The notes under the pieces: model-generated | What the model was told of the DNA's origin: nothing | What the model saw: only the letters and a program-made list of their open reading frames with translations | The model's database searches: none | Assembly (NCBI GenBank): GCA_900756945.1 | Contig: CAAELZ010000055.1 | Span: 1-42,968, forward strand | DNA: 42,968 nucleotides | Direction: 5' to 3' | From: an uncultured Collinsella sp. | GTDB lineage: Bacteria; Actinomycetota; Coriobacteriia; Coriobacteriales; Coriobacteriaceae | Position numbers and translations under genes: made by a program | Shown here: positions 34,256 through 42,544 of the stretch, in pieces | Numbering within the stretch: position 1 is the first letter of the stretch | Layout of the letters: each line of letters begins with the position of its first letter

Positions 34256-35312
34256 TGAGAAGGTGCTGCTGATTTCACGTCTCGACGGAAACAGGGGGCC
34301 TTTGGGCGTAGCCGCGGCAGTCCAGTCCCGTCTTGCCCAGAATCATGCTTGCAAGCTTGCTGAGGTTTATTCCTTTGCCGATGTGCTAAAGCTCATTGTG
34401 AAGATTCCATTTACTTACAAGGGTTACTCCATATGCGTGCACCAAAATGGATTCAGAGTACCCATGGCGCTCTGCATGCTATCGAAGATTGATCACGGCA
34501 ATAACTACTACCTCGTAGTTCATGGCATTGCAGCCGAAGAACGCAAATACCGGCCGGTGCTGTCTCGTGATCTTAAGCTCGAACCTAAGCTAATTAGAGA
34601 GTTCCCGAATCTCATCTGTGTTTCTAGGTTTGAGGCTGAAGTTCTTAAGAAGTTGTATGGCCGTAACGAAAACGTTACGGTGATCGGGAACGGTGTCGAC
34701 CTCCCTGTAGGGGTTGAAGTCGACTCATTGTTGGCTGAGAAGCGCTCCTCGGATCCTCCCGTCGTGATAACGACGGGAGGATTCGAGGAGCGCAAGGGCT
34801 GCGATCTCGCACTCCTTGCGCTGTCGAAGTATGCTGCCCTAACGGATGCCCAACCTAGGCTCATAGTATGCGGTCGGGATTCCCGGGCCGTCGGCTCCAA
34901 TCGTGCCCTCTGCGAAAAGATGGCTAGGGAGGGTGGTGTTGAGCTTGATTACCGCGGAGAAATATCTGACAAGGAAGAGTTAATGAGGCTCTATCGTAAG
35001 GCTGACTTCTATGCCGGGCTCAGCAGGTTCGACACCTTCAATGTATCCGTTTTGGAGGGCGCCGCATCTTGCTGCATACCTATTGTTTCCGAGAAGTGCG
35101 GCGCCTCTGCGCTCTTTGACGGATCCAACTCTATTCGTTGCGATATCGACGAAGCGGATTGGGCAGATGAGGCTGCCACATCCCTTGTTCGCCTGTGTTC
35201 TGATAACGCCCTCTATCGCGAGGTGGCAAGTCGCTCTCACGCTGTTGCCACAGCGAATACTTGGGATGCCGTGGCGGAGCGCTATTGGGAGGTTCTTTCG
35301 AATGACGAATAG
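34242..35312 (+). CDS. GT4-type glycosyltransferase
   Basis: The 356-residue GT-B protein has the C-terminal GT4 landmarks VVITTGGFEERKGCDLALLAL and FYAGLSRFDTFNVSVLEGAASCCIPIVSEKCG. It presumably adds a further sugar on the cytoplasmic face; donor unknown. ATG at 34242 lies inside the end of the acyltransferase gene with GAGGATATC upstream; a longer open frame exists but has no SD. The gene contains two intragenic hairpins (34661-34680 and 34742-34793). The stop overlaps the start of the Wzy-like gene. Base composition is low GC compared with capEFG. Confidence 0.86.
   Translation: MDFPNEKVLLISRLDGNRGPLGVAAAVQSRLAQNHACKLAEVYSFADVLKLIVKIPFTYKGYSICVHQNGFRVPMALCMLSKIDHGNNYYLVVHGIAAEERKYRPVLSRDLKLEPKLIREFPNLICVSRFEAEVLKKLYGRNENVTVIGNGVDLPVGVEVDSLLAEKRSSDPPVVITTGGFEERKGCDLALLALSKYAALTDAQPRLIVCGRDSRAVGSNRALCEKMAREGGVELDYRGEISDKEELMRLYRKADFYAGLSRFDTFNVSVLEGAASCCIPIVSEKCGASALFDGSNSIRCDIDEADWADEAATSLVRLCSDNALYREVASRSHAVATANTWDAVAERYWEVLSNDE
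34661..34680. repeat. Hairpin CCGTAACG-AAAA-CGTTACGG in glycosyltransferase CDS
   Basis: 8-bp perfect stem with a 4-nt loop, coding. Lies 62 nt before a much larger one. Confidence 0.9.
34742..34793. repeat. 24-bp hairpin within glycosyltransferase CDS
   Basis: Arms 34742-34765 and 34770-34793 are reverse complements with one mismatch around the loop GATA. The stem encodes the end of one helix and the PPVVITTGGFEER strand-turn of the GT4 domain, so it is a real coding sequence. Confidence 0.95.
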
Positions 35313-36492
35313 CGCTACCGCTGATCAGCCTGTAAACCTATCACTTTCGTCAAGGAGCTCGGTCTTCTTCTGGATGGGTTTTTGGGTCTTATTTGCCAAA
35401 TTCTTTCTCCAAGCTACTGTTTTCGTTGCGGTAGAAGGTGCGTTTGCTAAGGTCTTATTGCTATTTGGATGCGCTTTTCTGGCGTTCAGGGTGGCTGTCC
35501 TTTTCCTGGAGGGCCACTCGAGCGGTTTGGGAATTATAGGTATATGTCTCGGAACTGTGTCCTATGTTCTATCTGGCGAGTCTGTTTTGTTGACTACTTC
35601 GCTTCTTCTTACCGCCGCATATGAAATTGATCCGCAATCTATCCTTAAATGCTGGAGCCGCGCCGTAACGGCAATCATAGTCCTTATGATCTGGACCTAT
35701 GTCATCGCTCGGCTGATGGGCGTGACGATTGGATTGCAATGGTCCGATATCGGAGGCCTGTCTTCGAATCGTAGTGCGTTGTTTTTTATCCATCCGAATT
35801 ACTGCGCAGCCGTATTCTTCGCTTGGGCTATGGCCATGTTCTGTCGAACGGATGTACACATTGCGCTGAGGGGAATCGTCGGCGCGATTTCTACGAGTGT
35901 GATTGTTGCTGTAGCGGGTTCGCGGACTTCGGCAGCATCTCTCCTTCTCTTCTATGCATTGGTGGTTGTACTAACGGCCTGGTCAAATCGTGCGGGCAGC
36001 GGCTTTGTAAAATGGGTGCCAAGGGTTATCGTTGCCGTTCCTTTGGTTCTCTTTCTTTTTACGTTGTGGATTTCCGCCATCTGGTTCATGGGACCCAACT
36101 TCAGCCAGGCTGCGAGTGATTTTCTTACTGGTAGGCCTGCTCTTTGGTGGGCACAATGGAATTATGCTGGTCTCACTGTTTTCGGACACCATGCCTTTGA
36201 AGGCGTTCTTCTCATCAGGGGATCATTTCACGATATCCACACTGTTGATGGGATGTACGCATCGTTTCTGTTCAATATGGGGGTCGCAGGTTTCGCCTGG
36301 CTTCTAGTGCTCGCATGGCGTGCTTTCAAATTGAAGGAAGGAATCGATCCCATCTTTGCAGCCGCTCTTATTGCCATTTTCATCTTTGCTTTCACCGAGT
36401 GGCATGCCGTAAATGCTGCTGTCTGCGCCCCTCTAATTCTCCTCTCTCGAGGAATGGTGCCTATCGAAAGGAGAGTACTCCGTGATTCCTGA
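35302..36492 (+). CDS. Wzy-like O-antigen/EPS polymerase
   Basis: A 396-residue integral membrane protein with about ten to twelve hydrophobic segments and a larger hydrophilic loop in the second half (SIWFMGPNFSQAASDFLTGRPALWWAQWNYAGL). The pattern fits the O-antigen polymerase/ligase superfamily, which joins flipped repeat units outside the membrane. Sequence identity in this family is low, so the call rests on topology and on the location between glycosyltransferases and a flippase. GGGAGG lies 9 nt before the ATG, which overlaps the preceding stop. The end overlaps the pyruvyltransferase gene by 11 nt. Confidence 0.8.
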   Translation: MTNSATADQPVNLSLSSRSSVFFWMGFWVLFAKFFLQATVFVAVEGAFAKVLLLFGCAFLAFRVAVLFLEGHSSGLGIIGICLGTVSYVLSGESVLLTTSLLLTAAYEIDPQSILKCWSRAVTAIIVLMIWTYVIARLMGVTIGLQWSDIGGLSSNRSALFFIHPNYCAAVFFAWAMAMFCRTDVHIALRGIVGAISTSVIVAVAGSRTSAASLLLFYALVVVLTAWSNRAGSGFVKWVPRVIVAVPLVLFLFTLWISAIWFMGPNFSQAASDFLTGRPALWWAQWNYAGLTVFGHHAFEGVLLIRGSFHDIHTVDGMYASFLFNMGVAGFAWLLVLAWRAFKLKEGIDPIFAAALIAIFIFAFTEWHAVNAAVCAPLILLSRGMVPIERRVLRDS

Positions 36493-37636
36493 TATTCACA
36501 AACCTCTAATTTCTCAAATGACTTGGTACCAGTCTCAAAACTATGGGACGGTTCTTCAGGCATATGCCTTGCAAAGAACATTGAATGACATTGGGGCGGA
36601 CGCTCGCCTCGTGAATTACGACCCCGCGCCTTGGCAGCAGCGAAATCAATCCGGGCTGCGTAAGAGTAAGCCCTTCAAGGCCGCTCGCATGTTCCAGCAG
36701 CGTGCAATGGGGGTTGCGCCGTTCACCTCAGCCGAGAAGAGTGCCGCGTTCAAGGGGTTTACTTCCACCTTCATTAAAGAAACCGAGCCGGTAGCTTCGC
36801 CAGATGATTTTGAAGCTCTGAATTCCTTTTTTGATGCGTTTGTCTGTGGCAGCGATCAAGTGTGGTCCCCACGTTGCTTCGACCCTCGTTACTATCTCGA
36901 TTTCGTCGCTGACGATAAACCCCGTATCGCCTATGCTCCAAGCTTCGGTTGTGACTCGCTCCCGGATACCATTGCTGCGGCTATCGCCCCACTTGTCTCT
37001 GGCTTCAACGCTTTGAGCGCTCGTGAGACTGCGGGAGCGCGAATGGTGAGGGACCTTAGCGGCAGGGAGTGTAAGGTTGTCTGCGATCCAGTGGTACTGC
37101 TCGGTGCTGATGAGTGGCGTTCTATCAGTCGGCATGACACTCCGCTAGTCTCCGAGCGCTACTGTCTCTGCTACTTCTTGGGTCGCTCCGAAGGGAACTG
37201 GAAGCTTGCCCGTTCCATTGCCAAGAAAAAGGGCCTCGAACTCGTTATCATCCCTGTGTTTAACGGAGATATTAAGCGTGGGGGTATGGTTCCTTCTGGC
37301 GTGGGGCCGCTAGAGTTCCTCTGGCTCATAGACAATGCATCCCATGTGTGCACTGACTCGTTCCACGGTCTTGTCTTCTCGACCCTACTAGAACGAGACT
37401 TCTCTGTCTTTGAACGCTTTAAACCTGGCACCACCGCCTCACAAAACGTAAGAATTGAAAGCTTTTTGAGCCTTACAGGCCTTGAGGATAGATTAATCCG
37501 ATGGGATGCTAAGGACGCATCCTGCTCTGTCGCCCAAGTCAACTTTGCTCGTGCCGAAACCAGGATTTCCTCACTTCGCCAGAGTTCTCTGGAGTATCTG
37601 CGAGGGGCTCTCAAGCCGGTACTCTCTGAGCACTAA
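36482..37636 (+). CDS. Polysaccharide pyruvyl transferase family protein
   Basis: The 384-residue protein begins with MTWYQSQNYGTVLQAYALQRTL, the hallmark of the polysaccharide pyruvyltransferase family (PF04230, CsaB/ExoV/EpsI type), and has the CTDSFHGLVFSTLLE motif near residue 283, typical of the family. It would transfer a pyruvyl group from PEP as a ketal, adding negative charge to the polymer; some members have other roles. Start is GTG with GAAAGGAGAG upstream, overlapping the Wzy-like gene. The next gene starts 44 nt after. Confidence 0.87.
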   Translation: MIPDIHKPLISQMTWYQSQNYGTVLQAYALQRTLNDIGADARLVNYDPAPWQQRNQSGLRKSKPFKAARMFQQRAMGVAPFTSAEKSAAFKGFTSTFIKETEPVASPDDFEALNSFFDAFVCGSDQVWSPRCFDPRYYLDFVADDKPRIAYAPSFGCDSLPDTIAAAIAPLVSGFNALSARETAGARMVRDLSGRECKVVCDPVVLLGADEWRSISRHDTPLVSERYCLCYFLGRSEGNWKLARSIAKKKGLELVIIPVFNGDIKRGGMVPSGVGPLEFLWLIDNASHVCTDSFHGLVFSTLLERDFSVFERFKPGTTASQNVRIESFLSLTGLEDRLIRWDAKDASCSVAQVNFARAETRISSLRQSSLEYLRGALKPVLSEH

Positions 37637-37680
37637 CGGTGCGCGTAATCGTGAACCATTAACAAAGAAAGGTAGCGTAG

Positions 37681-39414
37681 ATGCCTGCTAAGTACACAGA
37701 AGAGAAGAACGTTCTCATGCTCATGAGTCTTATGAAGCAGCATGGAGTGAGGAAAATCGTTGCCTCTCCGGGGACCACAAACATATCGTTCGTGGTCAGT
37801 CTTCAGCGCGACCCGTATTTCCAGGTGTTCTCCTCCGTTGATGAACGCTCCGCGGCCTATATCGCCTGCGGTCTTGCAGAAGAGTCTGGCGAGCCGGTGG
37901 CTCTCAGCTGCACGCAGGCCACAGCGTCCAGGAATTACTTTCCGGGTCTCACTGAGGCCTATTATCGGAAACTTCCCGTGCTTGCAGTTACTTCGACGCA
38001 GCATGCGGTCCGCATTGGCCAAAACATTCAACAGGCCATCGATCGAACCGTCCAACCTATCGACACCGTGAAGTTGAGCGTGCAAGTGCCTATCATTCAG
38101 AGCGCTGAGGATGCCACTTACGCCAACGTTGCCATCAATCGAGCGCTGCTTGAGCTTCGGCGCGATGGCGGAGCCCCCGTCCACATCAACCTCACCACAA
38201 CCTATACCAAGGTATACGATGCCTCAGAGCTCCCCAAGAGCCGTAGCATCATGCGTTATACATCAGAAGATGAACTTCCTCAGATCCCTTCCGGCTCCAG
38301 GGTTGCCGTCTATGTCGGTGCGCACAGCCGCTGGAGCGATAGACTTACCGTTGCCGTTGATTCATTCTGCGAGACCTACGGCGCGTGCGTTCTCTGCGAT
38401 CAGACGAGTAACTATTGGGGCCGTTACCGCGTGAACCCCTCGCTGCTTTTCTCGCAAGGCAATGCCGTTGCCTCGTCAGAGACAATCGACGTCCTCATCC
38501 ACATCGGGAACACTTCGGGGGGAGCCGCGCCAAGACGTCTTAAGGCGTCCTGGCGCGTCAATCCGGATGGAGAGGTGCGCGACACTTTCGGTTGCTTGAA
38601 GAACGTCTTCGACATGTCTGAGGAGCGCTTCTTTGAAACATATGCGAGTATGGTTGACTCGACTACTTCGCCGGCGTACCGAGAGGAGTGCGCGCGCGAG
38701 GCTACCGCCATTATGACCAAGATTCCTGAATTGCCTTTCTCAAACGCTTGGATGGCTCAACAGACTCTGCCCCTCTTCCCTGAGGGCTCAATTATCCACA
38801 TGGGAATTTACAACTCGTTGCGTACATGGAGCCTCTTCGAGGGCAATCGGGTCCGTGGGTACTGCAACACGGGAGGATTTGGCATCGACGGTGGCGTATC
38901 AAGCCTGCTCGGAGCATCGCTGGCTACAGATGCCCCCTGCTTCGGCGTGTTCGGTGACCTTGCATTTTTCTATGATATGAATGCACTCGGTAACCGTCAT
39001 GTTGGCAACAACCTACGCATCCTCATTGTTAACAACGGCTGCGGTGTCGAGTTCAAGAATCATATCAATCGCGCTTACCCCCTCGGCGATGAGGCAGACC
39101 TCTATGTAAGCGCTCGGGGCCATTACGGGCACCAGTCGCGCAAACTTATTAAGCACTTTGCCGAGGACCTTGGGTTCGAATATCGGGGCGTTGAGACAAA
39201 AGATGAGTATCTAGTCGCTGTTGACTTGCTCGTTTCACCAGAACCGCGCGACCGCCCCGTTCTGATTGAAGCGTTTGTGCGACCCGAGGACGACACCGAT
39301 GCACTTAAGATCCTCTACAGTATCGAGGAGACTACGACGGGAAACGCCAAGGCTGCCATCAAGTCTGTCATTGGTGAAAAAGGCGTACGCATGCTGAAGG
39401 GGCTTGTTCGATGA
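37681..39414 (+). CDS. MenD-like thiamine-diphosphate-dependent enzyme in EPS operon
   Basis: The 577-residue protein has the three-domain ThDP fold. The N-terminal part resembles MenD (SPGTTNISFVV, then SSVDERSAAYIACGLAEESGEPVALSC), with the activating Glu E55. The C-terminal PYR/PP signature GDL at 425 to NN at 451-452 matches the GDG-x25-NN cofactor motif. It is not in a menaquinone operon, so MenD activity is unlikely. No phosphoenolpyruvate mutase is present, so phosphonopyruvate decarboxylase is not favoured either. Overlap with the next gene (ATGA) links it to an SDR. A plausible role is transfer of a two-carbon or longer acyl unit to a keto-sugar, as YerE does in yersiniose synthesis. 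Confidence 0.75.
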   Translation: MPAKYTEEKNVLMLMSLMKQHGVRKIVASPGTTNISFVVSLQRDPYFQVFSSVDERSAAYIACGLAEESGEPVALSCTQATASRNYFPGLTEAYYRKLPVLAVTSTQHAVRIGQNIQQAIDRTVQPIDTVKLSVQVPIIQSAEDATYANVAINRALLELRRDGGAPVHINLTTTYTKVYDASELPKSRSIMRYTSEDELPQIPSGSRVAVYVGAHSRWSDRLTVAVDSFCETYGACVLCDQTSNYWGRYRVNPSLLFSQGNAVASSETIDVLIHIGNTSGGAAPRRLKASWRVNPDGEVRDTFGCLKNVFDMSEERFFETYASMVDSTTSPAYREECAREATAIMTKIPELPFSNAWMAQQTLPLFPEGSIIHMGIYNSLRTWSLFEGNRVRGYCNTGGFGIDGGVSSLLGASLATDAPCFGVFGDLAFFYDMNALGNRHVGNNLRILIVNNGCGVEFKNHINRAYPLGDEADLYVSARGHYGHQSRKLIKHFAEDLGFEYRGVETKDEYLVAVDLLVSPEPRDRPVLIEAFVRPEDDTDALKILYSIEETTTGNAKAAIKSVIGEKGVRMLKGLVR

Positions 39415-40493
39415 AAGCGCTACTTCTGGGGGGCACGGGTGCGATAGGGAACTATCTCCAGGGGGAACTTTCCTCTCGTGGGTGGGACGTCTTCGTTACC
39501 TCTCGAAGCGCCCGTAGATCGCAGGGTTCGGTCACCTATCTCCGGGGCAATGCGAAGGATCCAGTATTTCTCGCTGATGTGTTAAAGGATGGATACGATG
39601 TCCTAGTAGACTTTATGACATGGGACCCCGAGGTATTCCGTTCAGTGTCCGAGCTCATGCTTGCTTCGGCTGGCCGCTACGTATTCCTCTCGTCCTACCG
39701 TGTCTTTGCCGATTCGCCGATTATTGACGAGCGAAGCCCGCGTCTCCTTGAGTCGTGTCCTGATGAGAGATATCGCGCTGGCGGAGAGTACGCAATCATT
39801 AAAGCTCATGAGGAGGACATCCTTCGATTCGGCTCGATGGAGAACTGGACCATCGTGCGCCCCGCCATTACCTTCTCGGGTGATGGTGTGGGCAGATTTC
39901 AGCTATGTACATACGAAAGCAGTCTCTGGCTTTGGCGCGCTTTAAAGGGGCTTCCGGTCCCCGTCGTTCACGATATGATGGGGAAACAATGCACTCTCAC
40001 ATGGGCATGTGATGTCGCGCGGATGATTGCACTGTTGGTCGGGAACTCCGCTGCCGCCGGTGAGGACTTCAATGTGGCGACCTCGCAGCACCAGACTTGG
40101 GGCGAAGTGCTCAACTTGTATCGCTCCGTCTTGCCGGTCGAGACGCGCGATGTGACACTTCATGACTATGAGTACCATTGCGGTCCCGCTTTGAAGGAAT
40201 ATGGCTACATTCCCCAGGTTCGCTACGACCGTATGGTCGATCGCATTCTCGACAACTCAAAGGTGCTTGAGTTCACGGGGCTAACGACTGGCGACCTTAC
40301 CGACGTTCGAGAGGCGCTTCCCCGGGAACTCTCGGCCTATCTTTCGCATGGGCCGCACCTCTCCGCATCCCCGACGGTGCAAGGGCGCCTCGATCGAGTC
40401 TCCGGTTCGTCATTGCCGTTTCGAGACACTTTAAGCGAATTCGGGGTTTCTGGTTCCCTTAAGTATCTTGCTGCAATATTTGGGTTGGTGTAA
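39411..40493 (+). CDS. NAD-dependent epimerase/reductase (atypical extended SDR)
   Basis: The 360-residue protein opens MKALLLGGTGAIGNYL (GGxGxxG dinucleotide-binding) and has a Y-x3-K in EYAIIKA with an upstream Ser in SSYRVF. It belongs to the atypical SDR group related to NAD-dependent sugar epimerases and isoflavone-reductase-like enzymes. Its start overlaps the ThDP-enzyme stop (ATGA at 39411-39414), so the two are probably made together and act on the same intermediate, for example to reduce a keto group left by the ThDP enzyme. The last 80 or so residues have no clear homology to me. Substrate unknown. Confidence 0.8.
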   Translation: MKALLLGGTGAIGNYLQGELSSRGWDVFVTSRSARRSQGSVTYLRGNAKDPVFLADVLKDGYDVLVDFMTWDPEVFRSVSELMLASAGRYVFLSSYRVFADSPIIDERSPRLLESCPDERYRAGGEYAIIKAHEEDILRFGSMENWTIVRPAITFSGDGVGRFQLCTYESSLWLWRALKGLPVPVVHDMMGKQCTLTWACDVARMIALLVGNSAAAGEDFNVATSQHQTWGEVLNLYRSVLPVETRDVTLHDYEYHCGPALKEYGYIPQVRYDRMVDRILDNSKVLEFTGLTTGDLTDVREALPRELSAYLSHGPHLSASPTVQGRLDRVSGSSLPFRDTLSEFGVSGSLKYLAAIFGLV

Positions 40494-40500
40494 AGGAAAC

Positions 40501-41934
40501 TTGAGTCAAATAAAAAAGAAGAAACAGGATACTGAGGGTTCCGAGCAATCGCATGCTATGGCTCTCATTAAGAACACGGGCATCTTTGCTATTGGCACAT
40601 TCGGCTCTAAGATTCTCACGCTTCTGATAATCCCGCTTTGTACTCATTATATCGCAACGGACGACATGGGCATCTATGACATGGTCTATACCATAATTGC
40701 CCTCCTGCAACCCATTGCAGTTCTTGCTATTCCAGAGTCGCTGTTCCGTTGGGTTATTGATGCTAAGGCCGATAAAAAAAGCGTCTACTCGACTTGGTTG
40801 GGTCTCTTTGCTGGGCTTACAGCGGTGTTCACGGCGATATTCTGGATCTGCTGGCTTATTGTCGACTTTGCCGATGCGGGTCTGATGTATGTCCTTGTCG
40901 TATTGAGCTGTCTTTATCAGAGTTTTCAGTACGGCACGCGTGGCCTTCATAACAATAAGTTGTTCGCGATTTCTGGCATCGTTTACTCAATCGCGTACTG
41001 TCTTGGCTGTTTTCTCCTGGTCGCCGTCCTGAATGTGGGATATCACGGACTTCTTTACGCGATGCTGTCCGCCACAGTCGTAGCATCGCTATTTCTGGTT
41101 GTTCCGCAGAGAGAACTCAGATCGTTTGCGGCATCCGGCATTAATGGGGAAGTGGCGTTGGAGATGCTGCGCTACTCGCTTTATTTGTTGCCCAATCAGC
41201 TGAGTTGGTGGGCGATGACTATGCTCGGGAGACTGATAATTGTCGGCTTCATGGGCTATTCCGCAAATGGCATCTTCTCCGTGGCGATGAAGTTTCCCTC
41301 CGCGCTCTCGATGATTTCCAACATTTTCACCCCCGCTTGGCAGGAGCAAGCAGTTATGCTCTTCAAGAAGAAGGGGAAGGACGAGTATTTCTCGAAGGTA
41401 TTCAACCAATACGCCATTTTGCTTGCTACTTTGCTCATCCCCGGCGTGCCTGTGACCAAGCTCTTTGTCCATTTTGCCATGGATCCTTCTTACTTTTCAT
41501 GCTTTAACTACGTAGCACTTTTATACCTAGGCGCCGCCCTCAATGCGCTTTCTGCGTTTGTGGGAGTACTATATATGTGTGCCAAGGACACCAAGGGCGC
41601 TGCCAGTACTACGGTCATCGGCGCCGCCGTGAATATCGTTGCATCCCTTGCGCTTGTTCCCTTGATAGGTCTTATGGGGGCGGCACTTGGCAACTTCCTT
41701 GGAAATGCAGCCATTCTCGTTGCTCGCTTGAAGCAAACCCATAGATACTGCACGATGACTGTTGACTGGAAGAGGATTTTGGCTTACGGAGTGATTGTCG
41801 TTGTGGTTTCGCTTCTTGCGGCTGGTCTCAACTCGCTTCCTTCGATTTGCGCACTATCCCTCTGCTGCGCAATTGTCTTCTATTTTGCTAACCGCAGCTC
41901 CGTTAAGACTCTCAAGAGTTTCCTTAATAAATAG
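40501..41934 (+). CDS. Wzx-like polysaccharide flippase (MATE/PST family)
   Basis: A 477-residue membrane protein with about twelve to fourteen hydrophobic segments and the MOP-superfamily N terminus (LIKNTGIFAIGTFGSKILTLLIIPL) typical of Wzx proteins. It moves the lipid-linked repeat unit across the membrane. Start choice is uncertain: TTG at 40501 has AAAGGA directly upstream; ATG at 40558 gives MALIKNTG and the most family-like N terminus but a weak SD; the frame is also open before 40501. It is the last gene of the EPS cluster in this window. Confidence 0.87.
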   Translation: MSQIKKKKQDTEGSEQSHAMALIKNTGIFAIGTFGSKILTLLIIPLCTHYIATDDMGIYDMVYTIIALLQPIAVLAIPESLFRWVIDAKADKKSVYSTWLGLFAGLTAVFTAIFWICWLIVDFADAGLMYVLVVLSCLYQSFQYGTRGLHNNKLFAISGIVYSIAYCLGCFLLVAVLNVGYHGLLYAMLSATVVASLFLVVPQRELRSFAASGINGEVALEMLRYSLYLLPNQLSWWAMTMLGRLIIVGFMGYSANGIFSVAMKFPSALSMISNIFTPAWQEQAVMLFKKKGKDEYFSKVFNQYAILLATLLIPGVPVTKLFVHFAMDPSYFSCFNYVALLYLGAALNALSAFVGVLYMCAKDTKGAASTTVIGAAVNIVASLALVPLIGLMGAALGNFLGNAAILVARLKQTHRYCTMTVDWKRILAYGVIVVVVSLLAAGLNSLPSICALSLCCAIVFYFANRSSVKTLKSFLNK

Positions 41935-42544
41935 CATTGTGGAATAATTTTTCGGTTGAGCAGGGAAACTAGCTGTTAGCACCGGGCGATTTTAACCACT
42001 GCTAAAAATAATTTTTGACCATTTCCGCTCACCGAATATTGACCACCACGTCCCTGCTGCCACCTGACGTTTGCGGTATCTACGCGATAACGTCAGGTGT
42101 GCAATTGTGACGAACGAGAACTTAGATGGCCCACGGTAAGATATAACCGCGACGCCCTGTGAAATGTCAGTAGAGGAGGGGGTAGGCCCGCAGGTATGTA
42201 ACATTGCGGAGTACTACAGAAAGACAGAGCTTGCTCGCTTCCGGACGAGGACGATCAGGAGCACGGGTTCAGGGCCCTGCCTCATGGGAACATCGGGAAG
42301 ATAGCTTCAATTGCACATTGGATATTCCAATTATCCTTATTTGTTGACTTGAGAGTCGGCTGCCGATCGATTACGTAAGAGTCTCCTCCATTCACCGACT
42401 GACAAAACGATTTACACCTAATTATTGGCGCTGCTCAGGGACATTTTCTTTGTTTGTGCCTTGATCTCGCTAAACTAATAACTGCTGCTACCAGGGCATT
42501 TTCTGGTGCACATTCTATTGGCTCCTGCGAAGATCGGAGCGGGT
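41935..42544. other. 610-nt gap between EPS cluster and secreted-protein gene
   Basis: No convincing gene. It holds an 11-bp hairpin (CACCTGACGTT 42061-42071 with AACGTCAGGTG 42089-42099, extended inward by TGCG/CGCG) and an imperfect inverted repeat near 41951-42035 (CGGTTGAGC with GCTCACCG). An ATG-started 54-codon frame from 42164 has no SD and could be decayed sequence. No clear promoter found for the last gene. Confidence 0.5.
42061..42099. repeat. Palindromic hairpin downstream of wzx
   Basis: 11-bp perfect stem plus inner TGCG/CGCG pairing, no T run on the plus strand. May be a Rho-dependent or processing signal for the EPS mRNA, or a further member of the intergenic palindromes. Confidence 0.6.

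Noticed and set aside
37681..39414. Naming the ThDP enzyme menD
   Set aside because: The N-terminal motifs are MenD-like, but there are no menaquinone genes around it and the operon is for polysaccharide; a family-level label is safer.
42164..42328. 54-codon ATG frame after the EPS cluster
   Set aside because: No SD and no recognisable similarity; recorded only as part of the gap.
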